A stretch of DNA of 64,000 bases from Acanthochlamys bracteata (taxonomy: Eukaryota > Streptophyta > Magnoliopsida > Pandanales > Velloziaceae), in contig CM034131.1 in assembly GCA_019914995.1 (NCBI GenBank), positions 1,860,001 to 1,924,000 of the forward strand. Reading direction: 5' to 3'. Positions 37,467 to 50,598 of this stretch are shown piece after piece (position 1 is the first letter of the stretch; each line of letters starts with the position of its first letter). Both the position numbers and the translations under genes were made by a program. The notes beneath the pieces are model-generated. The model did not search any database. It was not told the DNA's origin and saw nothing but the letters and a program-made list of their open reading frames with translations.

Positions 37467-39537
37467 CGCACCAGCAGTAAAAGAAGAAGATCGAAAAAAT
37501 CTATGAAGAGTCGAATGAGAAAGAAAACACTGAAGAGACTTAATGATTGTTGTTGTTACTGAGATTTAGATAGAATGAAATTCAAATAAATTGTTATTGT
37601 TGTTACGTGGTTTGTTGAAGAAAGGAGAAAAAGGGAGCCCAGAAGTTTCACCAATCAGAAAGAGAAAGAGGGACGTTTTGGAGTTACTTTTTTATTAAAT
37701 AATTTTTTAAAATTTTATTGTAAATTTTAATATATTTTAAACTATTTAAAAATAAAAAAATTTATAATTTATTTTTGTTGAAATAATAATAATTATTTTA
37801 AAAATAAAAATATTTTCATTTTAGAAAAAAATTTAAAATTAGTGTTTAAAACATTTGCAGAATTTTCTTTTTGTTTCCTCGCAGCTTATTAAGAAACCTT
37901 TCAAATTGCAGGCTTAATTTATAGATATTTAGCTTATAGAGTACTTGTATTATAATTACTTGATTACTGGAGCGGAAATAGATAAATACTCAGAATAATT
38001 AATGTGGCGACAAATTGCAAAGTGTAAACAACGGAGAGCAAGTCATTGCTAATTCTAGTTTAGTTCCACCGGGATTGTAAAAGATTAAGGGGCCGTTTGG
38101 CTAAGCTGAAAATTTTCTAACTTTTATGAAAAAATTATTTTTTTTACTTTTTTGTAAAAAAAATAGCTGTGAATTTTTTTTAAAAAAAGAGTTGTGTGTT
38201 TGGATAAAATTAACTTTTTTTAAAGAAAAGTTGAATAGAGTGTTTGGCAAAGAAACTGAAAAACTAAAAAAAATAACTAAAATACTAAAATATCTTTTAT
38301 AATATAATAGTTGATATAGATATCATTTATGAATATTTTTTATATATTATTTATTTTTTACTTACATTTTATTTATAATACTAATATTAACTTTATAATT
38401 TTTTTCAAATATTATATTATAATTAATAATTAGTTTATAAAAATATTTTTTAAGTTAATTTTAAATATAGAAATACATTATTATTTGTATATGTAATTAT
38501 CATTGTGTGCATCATATTACAAAAAAAGCCTTATTTACAATAACACTATAAGTATATATTATAAATATGCTACAATTTCATTATAAAAAGGACTACTCTA
38601 ATAACAACAACAATATATTATAAAGTGCATATGAAATATAATTTTATAAAACAATGAGTATTTTAATTTTTTTAAAAATAAGTTTAATTTTATCCTAAAA
38701 AATTATAAATATTATACATATAAAGATTTTACGACATATAATTTTTCTGTACTTTCTAAAATTTTAAAAAATTTTATAGAATACTGTAGAAAGTTTATTG
38801 AAAAATATGAAATATTTATTTAGAATTATAAGCATTTAAAAGTAATGCCAAACATCCCAAAATATTTTTAGAAAGAAGAAGCCTTTTTTTAAAATATGAG
38901 ATTGATTTTAGAAAAAAACTTATTAAGTTTATAACATATACTTTATCAAAATTTTAAATTTTAAGAAAATAGGATTACAAAGAACTCTCTTTTTAACAAA
39001 GAGGTAAAAGCAAAGGCAAAGGAAGCATCCATATACCATTTTATCAAAAAGCCCAGTGGGTTTGGTGCTTAAGAAAGTGATTAACAATTTAATTTCTCAC
39101 ATACACATTATATAGTTCTATAACGCAGTAAAATCACAAATAATTGCACAAGATATACTGCAAATAGTTCCGTAAAATTGAGAAATAGTAAGGACATAAC
39201 TGGGAATGTAAAAAATTGAGTATATAAATGTGCTTGAATATGAAATATTATTAAGAATGTCTTTTGCAATAATTTGTATGAATGAATTTTATTGCCAACA
39301 TGTTTCTAAGAAGAAACAGCTTACAAGAGAATGAACGAATAAATTTACAGATAACATCAGCTTAGATTTCTTCTTTGGTTAATCACAGTAGATGAAACCT
39401 ATTATCCATCAGCTCTTGTATGGCTTGAGATATGAACACTTCAAGTATTGCATTCAGAACGTGCGGACTCCCAAGTGCCACATCCGTAGCAAAATCTCAC
39501 GATGGATCGTTCCGTCTTAGCTGCATGAGCTGGCTCC
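37467..39537. other. Upstream flank of the MACPF pseudogene with MITE debris
   Basis: AT-rich DNA. A GGGGCCGTTTGGCTAAGC end near 38091 and a second GTGTTTGG repeat near 38241 look like a different small MITE. A copy of the common ~230-bp family lies at 38640-38880. No exon is supported before 39538. Confidence 0.45.
38640..38880. mobile_element. AT-rich MITE copy
   Basis: Recognised by TTCTGTACTTTCTAAAATTT followed by a TATTGAAAAATATGAAAT-like segment, and by an end resembling AAAGTAATGCCAAACATCCC. The left boundary is uncertain. Confidence 0.5.
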
Positions 39538-41538
39538 TCAAGCTGCATCCCTCGCCTGCTTGAAGAGAACAGTGCTTGTCAGTTTCAAGAAGGTATTCTT
39601 TCCTACGATTCTACCGCAATACAACAATTAAACAAAATACTAATATTAGGTAGGCAGTCTTCTATAAAAAAAATTAACTGGATGATTGGAGTTCAGAGAT
39701 AATAACTTTGAGAGGACAAAAACTGCTCCACAAAGTTCCTTCATTTTGTCAGGGATGAGATAAAGCTCCTGGAAGTTCCTCTTAATCTTGAAACATGTAT
39801 ATTACAAAGAAAACTTTCTGCACATTCAAATGAGATACTTATTCTAGCTTAAAATCTACTGTGTCAGAAAAACTGTAAGGGAGTTTGAACCCAAGATGAT
39901 TAGCAGCATTCAATAGCTTACCATACCTATCTTAGCTAATAGGAAAGAACACTCTCTAGTATATTACCCTATCATAATCTTTATAGCAATGACAAGTACT
40001 GAAATCTACTCTTTAAATCACTCTGTCTTCTGAAACTGCTTTAAATCAGCCCCTCTTTAACACAAGATCTATGTACCACACAGCAAGCCAATAGAACCAG
40101 ATTGACTACATGGTAGCACCTCCTCTTTCATGAAATCCCATTTGTTTTTCAAGCACTGTTCTTATGCGAAAAACTTACGAAAATGTTGTAATATACGAAA
40201 AACTTAGACAGTCTTCTAAGATAAATATGCAGATTATAGTATATACTGGGTTAGCAACAAGAAATCTTGAACACTTCCAAATATATAGGACGGATATGTG
40301 TCCCTCCATCCCCTGTACTCAAACTTCTAGAGTGCATTTTCATAAATACAATCAACTTATGCTAACAAAGGCCTAAACTAATACTTTTATACTTCCAAAA
40401 CAGTATCTATATGGCCTATCTTATCATCTTAAGCTTCCCATCTCTTTAAGTAAACTAGGAAGATGCGTCCATCTAGGTGCTCAAGTTAGGACATCAAAAA
40501 TTCTTTAGGTAGTATTTCAATTAACTTGCAAAAAAAAAAAGCACCCACAGTCCCTTACTAGAGGACCTACTAGGGGATAATTTATGTTCTTCCAACTACC
40601 GTTAATAGCTGATCAACTAAAACAAGACGTCAATGATTTACCTAATTCAAGTTCAACTTTATTTATCTGGCCACAACCAAAGCTATGACACACAAAGATA
40701 TACAAAGCTATAGGTTAAAGGCACACTATCTAAACAAACTGAAGCAACTCTTTGAGAAAATTTATCGGACACCTTTAGTGCATAACAGTTTCTACTCACC
40801 CATAAAATCATTCCAAAAGCTTATGGCCATTCTCCACTTAAAAAATCAAATGAGTGGTTAATAGTAAGTCAGCACAAATTTGAAAAAGAAATTAAACAAA
40901 CGCACTTCAAATATATAACTACAATTTTATTTCTTGTAATAAGTCATTTGGCTTTTGAATCAACAATTTATAAAAAAACTGTAATATCGGTAGTCTTCTA
41001 ATGTTCTATTGGTTGCAAAAATATAAAACCAAACATGTTCATACCAAGCGTTGCTTCCTTCACCGATTGAAATGAAAGATTAATAAGCTGAAACCTTATA
41101 AAATGTCAGCATGTAAGAAAAAAAGGTGCTGTAAATATAAATAACTTCCAAAGGTACATATCTACTAAATTTATAGTTGAAATTCCTCATCTTCACCCGG
41201 ATCTTGAGCTCTTATCGTACTTCTTTATAATAACACAGTAATAAAACCTCCACAGACAACTACCTAAAATCCAAGCTCTCTATCAAACTTGATCACAGCA
41301 CAAATCAGAGAATACACATAAAATAGAAAGCAAAAAGAAAACTTATTCAATTGATTTTTGAAAGAAGAATAAGAAGAATTTAATCACTTTTACGCAGCCG
41401 TCTCCGCGCTCGCGAGCTCGATTGGCGCTGCAGTGGCTACAGGTTAGCAGTGGTGAAGACAAGAAGATGAGGAAGCGAAGATCGGCGTCGGAGAAGAAAG
41501 CCACTCGTCGGAACAAGGGATCGCCGAACAAGAAACAT
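39538..41538 (-). CDS. Candidate small gene, 70-aa protein with mitochondrial-type N-terminus
   Basis: Tentative three-exon model: 41441-41538, 41045-41094, 39538-39602. All junctions are GT-AG and the phases (2, then 1) close to give a single frame with a stop. The N-terminus MFLVRRSLVPTSGFLLRRR has Arg, Ser and hydrophobic residues without acids, as in a mitochondrial presequence; the C-terminus is TVLFKQARDAA. A TATA box at 41606-41613 lies 68 bp upstream of the ATG. I do not recognise the family. Doubts: the exons are short, the second intron is 1.4 kb, and other splice choices are possible; it could also be a non-coding transcript or have further exons. Confidence 0.4.
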
Positions 41539-41605
41539 GCCGAGCGGAGAAGAAATCCCTAGTAATCGGGTCTGCCAGAGAGAAATGAGAATAGCTGGAT
41601 AACAC

Positions 41606-41613
41606 TATATATA
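41606..41613 (-). promoter_or_regulatory. TATA box of the candidate small gene
   Basis: TATATATA in the context CGTATATATAGTG on the minus strand, 68 bp upstream of the ATG at 41538. It is followed by a CT-rich leader. Confidence 0.5.
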
Positions 41614-42164
41614 CGTGCGTAATTTCGTTAACTTAGCAAGGTCAACATTGACATTTTTCTTATACAGAGAAAAAAGTCGCCCGCGACTTTTTCAGTAAAG
41701 TTACTCATAATAACTTTTTTTTTTCAACTTATAAATTAAAAAAATAACTTAAAAATTATTCATCCAACCACCCATTGATTACTGTTTGAAGTTTTTTTTA
41801 ATTTATAAATTAAAAAAGTCAATCCAAACAGCACTAAATTCTCTTGATTTACTTTGGCTTGGAATGTCAAAATTGTAAGACTTAGCTTTTTTTCTTTTAA
41901 GTAGAAATGAAAAAAGCTACTATATTTTCTCTGTCTTATTATTGCATATGTGTTTTTATATGATAAAAATAAGTGTTGCATTTGAAAGAATAATCTGATC
42001 TTAGATAAACAAAAATATATAGAAAAGAAACTGAATTTCAAACTTGATAGTAATTTCCCATTTCATTTCCATGTCCTTTAGTACTGATTTGGAGATTATA
42101 TAGCCCGCAAATAAATAGTTTTCCATTCATTTATTAGAATACAATATCCAATTTCAATTCAAGT

Positions 42165-42375
42165 GTGATGTTTGAAAATGTTTTTTGAAAAAAGAATTTT
42201 TTGAAATAAAAGTATTTCTAAAATTTTGTTTTAAAAGATTTAATTTTTATCTAAAATAATAATAATAAAATTTTATAACGTAAATTTTTTATATTATAAA
42301 AAATTCCATACAATTTTATTTTATTAAAAAATATAAAATAAAATATTAGAATTAACGAAAAAAACAACGGCAAAC
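42165..42375. mobile_element. AT-rich MITE copy
   Basis: Ends GTGTGATGTTTGAAAATG and ACGGCAAACGAGCTC, with the usual A/T-rich core. The boundaries are approximate. Confidence 0.5.
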
Positions 42376-42666
42376 GAGCTCTTAATCATTTGCGCTATAG
42401 CATAATCTCCTACTTTTGGTTTGGTTTACACGAGCAGCTAAGGTTGTATATTTTTGGATTGGGCTTGAGTGAGTCAATAACTTCAGCCAAGATCATTTAG
42501 GAATCGTTTTAATTTTTTATGTTATTTTATTTTAAATTTTAAAGTATAAACAAATTATTTTAAAATTTGAAAATTATAAATAAATTATATATTATAAAAA
42601 ATATATAATTATATTTATTTTAAAAAAATTTTAAAATTTAAAAAGAAAATTTTAAGGACTCTCAAA

Positions 42667-43404
42667 CAAGATTGTTAAGGTCGGGATTTTACGTAAGATG
42701 GTTTCCGTTACATAAAATCGTGCAATTGAAATTTTAAATAGGATCGTAAGATCTTACTTATCGGTAATTTTTTTATAAAATTATTTAATATTTTTTAAAT
42801 TTTAGATAAATTTATTAAATTGCTGAAAATTCAAAACATAATTTTTTAATATTTCATCTTAGTGTAATAAACTAACGATGTTTATATTTGTGGTTCATAT
42901 GAACTATATCATTAATAATTTTTTATACTCTATTTAGCTCATTATCACCATCTCTTTACAAATTATATATTATTTATAAATGTATACTTATATAGTTATA
43001 CCTATATCTAGAAAATCTAATTTTTTATATAATCAATTAATTAGGCGAAAAACAATCATCTTTATCGCTTCAAAATAAAGAAAATAAAACAATTTAAAAT
43101 ACCACCGCACAGAATATAATTTTTTACTCCTATAGCAAATCTCTTAGAACAAATCAAATACAACTGCACTCGCTACAAACGAATAACGGATCTTATCTAA
43201 CTATTTCAGTTAGACTTAAGATCCTCAAGAGTTCTCCTGAAACATGAGAATTATAAATTGAAATCGAAATATTGCAAATAAGATCGGAATCTTAAGAACC
43301 TTAGAATTAAGATCGGCATCTTATGTCAAATAGGATCTTTTTATTGATGTAAAATCATAGAATAATAAGATTTTAAGATTTAAATCGAGGTTTTAACAAC
43401 CATG
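42667..43404. mobile_element. hAT-like non-autonomous element (second TIR type)
   Basis: 738-bp element. The left end is CAAGATTGTTAAGGTC; the right end read inward is CATGGTTGTTAAAACC. It is flanked by CTCTCAAA at 42659-42666 and 43405-43412 (8 bp, exact). The subterminal parts carry related AAGATCGGAATCTTA-like and GGATCGTAAGATCTTA-like words in inverted arrangement. No coding capacity. Confidence 0.7.
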
Positions 43405-43554
43405 CTCTCAAATATTCCTTAATTACCTACAAAATATTTTTGTTCTTTGTTATATATTGCAAGTTTTTTGATATATGGCCATTAGTTATTATTCAATGTT
43501 TGTCACTTCAAACTTAAAATATATAATTTATATACGAAAATCTAATTAAGAGGA

Positions 43555-43800
43555 CATTTAGGACTGTTTAGAATAATGTACTTTTTAAAAAATTAAACTT
43601 TTTGAAAAAAACAAGCTTTTTTTTCTTAGATTAAAAGTAATACATTATAAAATATAAAGATTTTATAACATACAATATATCTATACTTTAAAATTTTGAG
43701 AGAAACATTTATGATATTTTATAAGTTTTTTTGTAAAATGAAAATTTGAAATGTAGATAAAAAGTAATTAAGAAGCACTCCCAAAGAGCCTCCAAAATAA
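43555..43800. mobile_element. AT-rich MITE copy
   Basis: Begins CATTTAGGACTGTTTAGAATAATG and ends TTAAGAAGCACTCCCAAAGAGCC, with an A/T-rich core of the common family. The boundaries are approximate. Confidence 0.5.
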
Positions 43801-44579
43801 ACAAAAATTAAATTGTAACACTATTTATATATAAATTCTAGTTAAATTCGAAAAAATAACAATAATTTGAACACTCTACTTTAAATTAGTGCGTAGATGT
43901 TAGGGGCACCTAACTTATCTAAAAATTTTTAAAACACTTGATTTGAGACTGTTTTGTAACTATTGATGTCACAAATTGGTTCTTTCATCGAACTTTGAAT
44001 AGCTTCATAGAATGCACCTTCGGTGAAAAATCTGTCTATATCAATATATTTTGTACAATTATATTGAACTTTAGTAAGTATATACACAAGCTATTTACTA
44101 TGACAATATAGTCGAATTGGTTTCCTTGACGCAAACCTAAATCCTACTTAAGAAGCCTTCACCATATTATTTCATATAGTACAAGTGCCTCATCTCTAAA
44201 TTTAGTTTCTACACTTCAATATGCAACTACATTTCATTTTTTACTTTTATGTAACGAAATCATCACCAAAAATGGTAAAGTAACATGAATCAATCACTTA
44301 CCATCAACCGTTTTAGCCTTGCCAGTATCAATATATGCATCTATATTTTGGTAATTTTAAATTTTTTTTGAACGTCTTTTTTTTAAAAAGCAAATTTCAT
44401 ACACATTAAAATACACATCATTAAATTCATATATAGCTCTTAAAGATTATTGTAAATTGACTGACAATATTTAATACATATATAAAGTATTATTTTGTGT
44501 GTGCTAAATATATCAATTTCTCTACAATTTTTAATATCTTCCTTTATATGCTAGAAGTTGAAGTCTCAATACATAACCT

Positions 44580-46350
44580 AAGACCTTCTTTAACTTGGTA
44601 TATTAATTGTTTAACATGCAGATAGTCGTCTCCTTTAATAGGTCTAAGGCACATTTTCTTGTGAAAGAAAATTTTTCTTTATCTGATCAAGACAGCTTAG
44701 ATCCTTTAAATTTTTAAGGGACCAGGCAAGGCCTTCATTTCGAATATTAAATAAGTAATCATATAATTCATTCATTAATTTAGGATCATTTTTTATAACC
44801 ACCATATCATTCACATATATGTTACGAGTGTAGTGATTTTATCTTTCTGTACTCATATATATGAATAAAGTGTGATCTCAGTTGTTTTGATTGTAGGAAA
44901 AAAAACTTTCATAAACTTTGTGAATTTTCTAAACTATACTCTTCCAGATTGTTTCAACTTGTATATTGATATGTAAACCTTACGACCGTGCATTCTGGTA
45001 TTTGTGTTTTGTTATCAAATTATTGCAAAGTCAATGCAATTTAGCGGCTAAAAATAATACTCAAATTGTTTGCTTTAACTACATTTGTATATTGTTATAT
45101 AACCATTTCATATATTCGAGTGAACAATTTTACCACCAATTTTACTTTAAAGTGTTTAATTGTGCCATCTATTTTATGGTTCATAGTGTAAAGGCGTTGA
45201 TATCTAACTCCTCTTTTCTGTAGTGGAGGGCTAACAAATTTTTTTTAGCAAGATTTTTTATCTCCTCATTCATAATTGCTTTCTATATTACGTTAGTTAA
45301 TACTTCTTACACACTTTCAGAAAATAGATATATAAAATAATTGATTACACATAACTAATTTATTTCTAGCAAACGAAAGTTAGATAGATGATGACTCATT
45401 AGATAGTTAAATTTACCAAAATGCATGGATTTAATAATAGATTTAGAAAGCACATGGTAACAGTTCTATAGATTATTTATACAGTAAATTACAAACCTTC
45501 TAGTAAGTGACTGATTTGGTATAGCGATTGTTTGTGGAAAGAGGGGCTCGGACAAAACTGAAAATGCCCACACTATTGGTTTATATGTGTTCTTACCATT
45601 GTGATCCACTCAAATGTGAGTAATTGATCGAATTTGTGAGTCACCTCTAGTTATATCTAAGTTATCGACACCGTAATTTCTAAATTTAGAAAATTTGCTT
45701 TCTCAGAAGTATACAATAGTTTATAAATTATACTTCAGAATCTGAATTTTCTTTGGATACTCGGCCTTAAGTTCAAACTTAAAAGAAAAATATATCACGT
45801 CTTCATTAAAAATAAGGTCAATCTTACGGGATGGTGATAACATTCCCATTTGGTGATGAATATCGAAAAAAGACACGCTACCAAAATTTGAGAAGTCAAT
45901 TTATCATACTAATCCTTATGAAGGTGTACAAGTACTACACAACTAAATACATGAGAGTCAATTTTGAAACAATTTAGCAATAATTGCTTCAATAAAAGTC
46001 TGAAATGGTGTCCAAAAATTGATAAAGCTAGAGGATAGTCGAACTCTTAAATATACTTTAGAGTTAAGTACTTCTCCCTAACAAGATAAGATATATGAGT
46101 TTCTATCAGTGAAGCATGAACAATCTTCAACATGTATCGATTTTTTGCTTTGCGACTATGCTCTACTTGTGTGTATTGAAATAATATGTAGTCTGATGAA
46201 TAATCTCGTATGCTTTTAAACACTATTACAGTTCAAAATTGTTATTCTCTACTGTTATCATTAAAAAGAACTTGAACTTTGTGTATTTTACTAAGTACAA
46301 ACTATTCTATAAAATTATTTGAAACAACCAGTTCACTTCATCTTTAAATA
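44580..46350 (-). mobile_element. Ty1/copia retrotransposon relic
   Basis: Minus-strand translation gives broken pieces of a copia polyprotein in the expected order. An integrase-core fragment with EIIHQTTYYFNTHK lies near 46170-46215. Reverse-transcriptase words YVNDMVVIKNDP and CALDLLKETT lie between about 44840 and 44620. Many stops and frame breaks separate them. No long terminal repeats could be delimited. It is inactive. Confidence 0.65.
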
Positions 46351-49300
46351 TTATTAAATACAATCATGTTATTTGATATATATAAAACTAACAAATCAAT
46401 GTGATCCATTTAAGTAGTGATTTAGATGAACACCAAAACATTTTAATGTATTAGCAAAAAATAAAATTGACTTTTATTTAAACATAATATATACATAATG
46501 ACTCTTTGCCAGCGAATATCATATGAGAACTAGCAACTTGAAGTTTTATAAATAATTTAAAAAAATAATTTCTTTAAATAATTAAAAGAAACATGTTGTA
46601 GGCATCAAAGCCATAATCAGACGTCTTCTTCTTCTTCCACTTTGATCCACTCACTCTTAGAGCATGACATAATATATCTGCACTATTTGACAGCAAATTC
46701 AAATAACACAATTTTGCTCAGCTAATTGCATAACAAGTTACTTGTATTAATCAGATGTCTTTAATTACACAATATTTCGGCCACAAATTATACTATAAAA
46801 TATACCTGTGTTTATATGAGAAACTCACAAAAGGTTATAATTTGAAGATAGAAAACTTAAAATTAAATCTAATCTAAATATTAGAGAGGAATCAAGATTA
46901 TTTCTCAATAATTAGGGTATTTTACTGTATTGTAACAAATATATTTGTTCCAAGAATTAATCTTAACTGTAATTCAAACTAATTTCATAAAATTTACTAT
47001 TTTACGAGATAGTACTATTTGACTAAAATATAAATATATATTAAGCTTAGCAATGACAAGCAAGTTCTTGGTTTTGAAAATAGATAGATTATGGCTGAAA
47101 TTTTACAATCCAGCATTAGAGTATTTTATTTGAATCATTTGATTCATGTGATGAAATTGCTAATAATTGTGAAGACTTCATATCTAATATGTTAGTCTAG
47201 TTTTAGGTAAGATTTCAAATTATGATTCTAACTTTATTCTAATTTAAAATCACATACGTTTAATTTATTATTTTTTCCAACTTAGAATTTAACTAAAGAT
47301 ACATTAAAATTTATGAAATAAAAAACCATATAATTACATATTTAATTTGATTCAAAAAATACTAATCAAAGTTAGTAATTGTAAGATCTTAAATAATATT
47401 CTGATTTCTACTTGTAAATATCCTTAATCATATAATTTAGATATCAAAACCAATGTTTATTAGGAATATGCTATTCATATTACAATTAACAACTCATCTT
47501 TAATCCAACAATTATTCATGACACAATATTTAAGAATAGAAATGATAGGAATTAATCAAGAATGTTTATATATGGAATTAGTCTTTCATACTCATATTAC
47601 ACATAATAAGTTTGTTAAAATATATATGAGTTAAAAAAGCAAATATGGTTTGGTGTGGGCATAATTATTAAGCTGCTCGTGTTTTCATTTCTTCCCTTTT
47701 TTTTCTTGCTTGTGTTTCAGTTCCTAAAGCATTCAGCCCATAAATTATATCTTTCCTTTATTTATTTCTTTAGTTTTTTTGTGACTTGCCTAATATATAC
47801 ACAATATTTAAATAAAACAAACAGACTCTAAATATATACACATTATAAGCTTATAGTGTGACAGCCATAGTGTTATTGGTTAGAGCTTGATATATATATC
47901 AAGATTTTAGCTATGATATCGCGATAAAAAAACAATTTAAAATTATCATTTACTTGTATTTTACTTTCTAAGGGAAGAAATACAATATATAATACTAATT
48001 ATACATAAATTCTATTTAAATTTATGCATGAATTTATTATAAAGTTTAATAACAATCATGCTCCTATAATTGTTCCCTAGTGTGGACCAAGCTCCACATG
48101 CACTCTATGAACTCTTCATGCACCATCTCCATTATTTCCCAGAGACAAAATTTCAAATGAAATACTGGACCTAGATGCTAATGCACGCTTGCGCATATGA
48201 AACGCCACCATTCATGTTTCTCCCAAGGAAACAAAAATACAAAAGGGTCCTACGGGAGCTCGACGAGATCCTTATCTAGACCAATGCAAGGTTGTAATGC
48301 AACGTACGTGCCAATCCCTACAGCAGTACTGCCATTGGAAAGTAGCAAGACTGAGGACAGACCGAGACCTTGAAGGTGCGAATGCATCGGCCGTACGTTG
48401 CCTACACGTTATGCGCCGTAAGTGATCTGCTTCCAATGCCACCGTCGTTGCTTCATCTTGCTAAGACATGTATATCTCCGTGACTGGTTGCTGCAGAATC
48501 TAGCTAACTAGGATAGCCACTAAAGTCAGACCTGCCTAGCTAGATCCACTGAAGACAAGACAGTATGGAGGAGATGCACGGATAAAGACGAACAAGGCAA
48601 AGCTAGTAAATTATGAAGTTGAAAAGATTATTAGTTAAAACAAATTGTAAAACATGTGCAGACCTGAAATTTTTATCTTCGAAATTTATCTAATCATAGA
48701 TAGGAATTGAGATTTTGCAGGTTTAACAATGTAGAAGATAAATAAGATAACATTATGTTTCCAGCAAATTGCACTAACTCTTTGTTGCTTAATTAACCTC
48801 AAGCAAGCAGTGAGTAGCTATCTAGTAAATTTGTCGGATTTTCAGTTTACTGACCTAGCTAAGCTAGCTAGCCAATGATCTACTCTGGCCACATTATGAT
48901 TAGTCAACAAAGTACTACTACATGCAATTGAAATCCTCTACATATCTGTCCCAGTTATTAGATTTCACTTTATGCACGATGTCTATCTATATCGAGTTCG
49001 GGTGAATTTTTAAGTAGTAGAAAGTAAATTATTAAAAGTAAGTGACTATAAATATAATATTAAAAATAAATTTAAATGTTATAATTTTCTTTGTTAAGTA
49101 AATTGAAAATAACTTTTTATATAATCAAAAATATTTTTTAATAAAAAATGAGCTATAAAGATAAAAAAATTATATATATACTTTTATTGCGAGTGTGTTT
49201 TCATGAAGCAAAAAGCCATATTGTTTTACTTGCTGACCTTTCTCCTCCTCCAAAAATAATGGAAAAAGCACGTTGAAAAGATGTTAGCTTCTATCCGATC

Positions 49301-49897
49301 AAGTGCAGCCTATTTAATAAGTGTGGAACGATTGCGTTGTTGTTGTTCTAGGCTTTTGAGTAAGATATAACATTGAAGCCTACGGGAGAAGAGAGAGAGT
49401 ACAGCTTCAGCTTCACTGCTTTCAACTCTATCTAGATTACTACTTACTTAATTTTCTACTAGAAGTATGTAGTAGTGACTAAAGGAGAGGGGGCATGGAA
49501 GCTTGCTACTTAAGTTGTACCCACTCTCTTCTCCTCTTGGTCTTCAGATGAATGCCAACCTTAACGTAGTTTCTGGTTATGATCCGTTGCCTGATGAACT
49601 TGAAAGTCCAGTGATACTCTTGTTTGCCGGTACATACAAAAACCTCTCTGTTTGTTTCATTTGATCATTTTTCTTCCCTACTTTCTTTTATTATGTTGAG
49701 TGTAGGAGATACAACTTGTGCACGCACGGTCATCTACTTGTATATATTTTGCGTTCCATATTACAAATAGTTTCGTAGCTAGGCATGGAAGGAATGAACT
49801 TGTTCCTAGAGAAAATTTCGCATTGAAGGAGTGATTAGAAAAATTGATAGAAACGAAGGTGGATTCATATATATGTATATAGCATCTTTTAAAACGA
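46351..49897. other. AT-rich intergenic DNA with one GC-richer island
   Basis: No exon is supported. Between about 48060 and 48560 the base composition rises sharply in GC, with an inverted repeat GCAACGTACGTGCC (48299-48312) / GGCCGTACGTTGC (48389-48401). The rest is filler with short A/T runs. Confidence 0.5.
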
Positions 49898-49905
49898 TAT
49901 ACTTA

Positions 49906-50590
49906 CATAGTTTTAAAACCCAACCCAATATACGACCTAAAAAAGTTACTAGATCACCGGTTAACCGGATAGGTCACTGGATCGACCCATTAGATCAAAT
50001 TAAATTATTAAATAAATATTAATATATAAGTATAATTATATATATTATGTAGCATTTTCTGTAGCAACTATTAAAATAAAAAAATAATTATATACAAAAA
50101 ATATTGAATATATTTTTAAAATTACGTCTTTCATATTTTTTCAGCTACAGTATTTAAGACAATAGTCAAAAGACCTAACATATAGTAAAATCTCTATATT
50201 TTATGCATTACAAAAAAATAAATTATCTACACTATAATTGTTTTTACTATTTACACTATATTTTATTTATTTATTATCTAATAAAATATAAAAGATGAGA
50301 AATAAATTAGTAATAAAAGAGAACCTAATAAAGTACACATCTTAAGATACTAATAAAGGTGTTTTTTTATTTTAAATAAATATATATATTTTTAAAATTT
50401 TTTAAAAAATAGTAAAATCAGGTCGATCCGTCCAACCGGATCACCAAGTTGACCCAAAATTTGGCCGGATCAACTCAGATCTTACCGGATTATTTGCACG
50501 ATCTGATTTTATATTAACTCGGCCCGAAATCGGTACCGGATCGCCGATTTTCGGTCCGACCCGACCGGTCCGAGTTGAATTTTAAACATG
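49906..50590. mobile_element. hAT-like non-autonomous element (CATAGTT family)
   Basis: 685-bp element with ends CATAGTTTTAAAAC and, read inward from the right, CATGTTTAAAATTC. It is flanked by TATACTTA at 49898-49905 and 50591-50598 (8 bp, exact). Subterminal regions are rich in CCGG/GACC words such as ACCGGTTAACCGGAT and GACCCGACCGGTCC. No coding capacity. Confidence 0.78.
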
Positions 50591-50598
50591 TATACTTA

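Noticed and set aside
41468..41563. Basic plus-strand frame rich in Lys/Arg opposite the candidate small gene
   Set aside because: The TATA box and splice-compatible frame are on the minus strand; the plus frame looks like a shadow.
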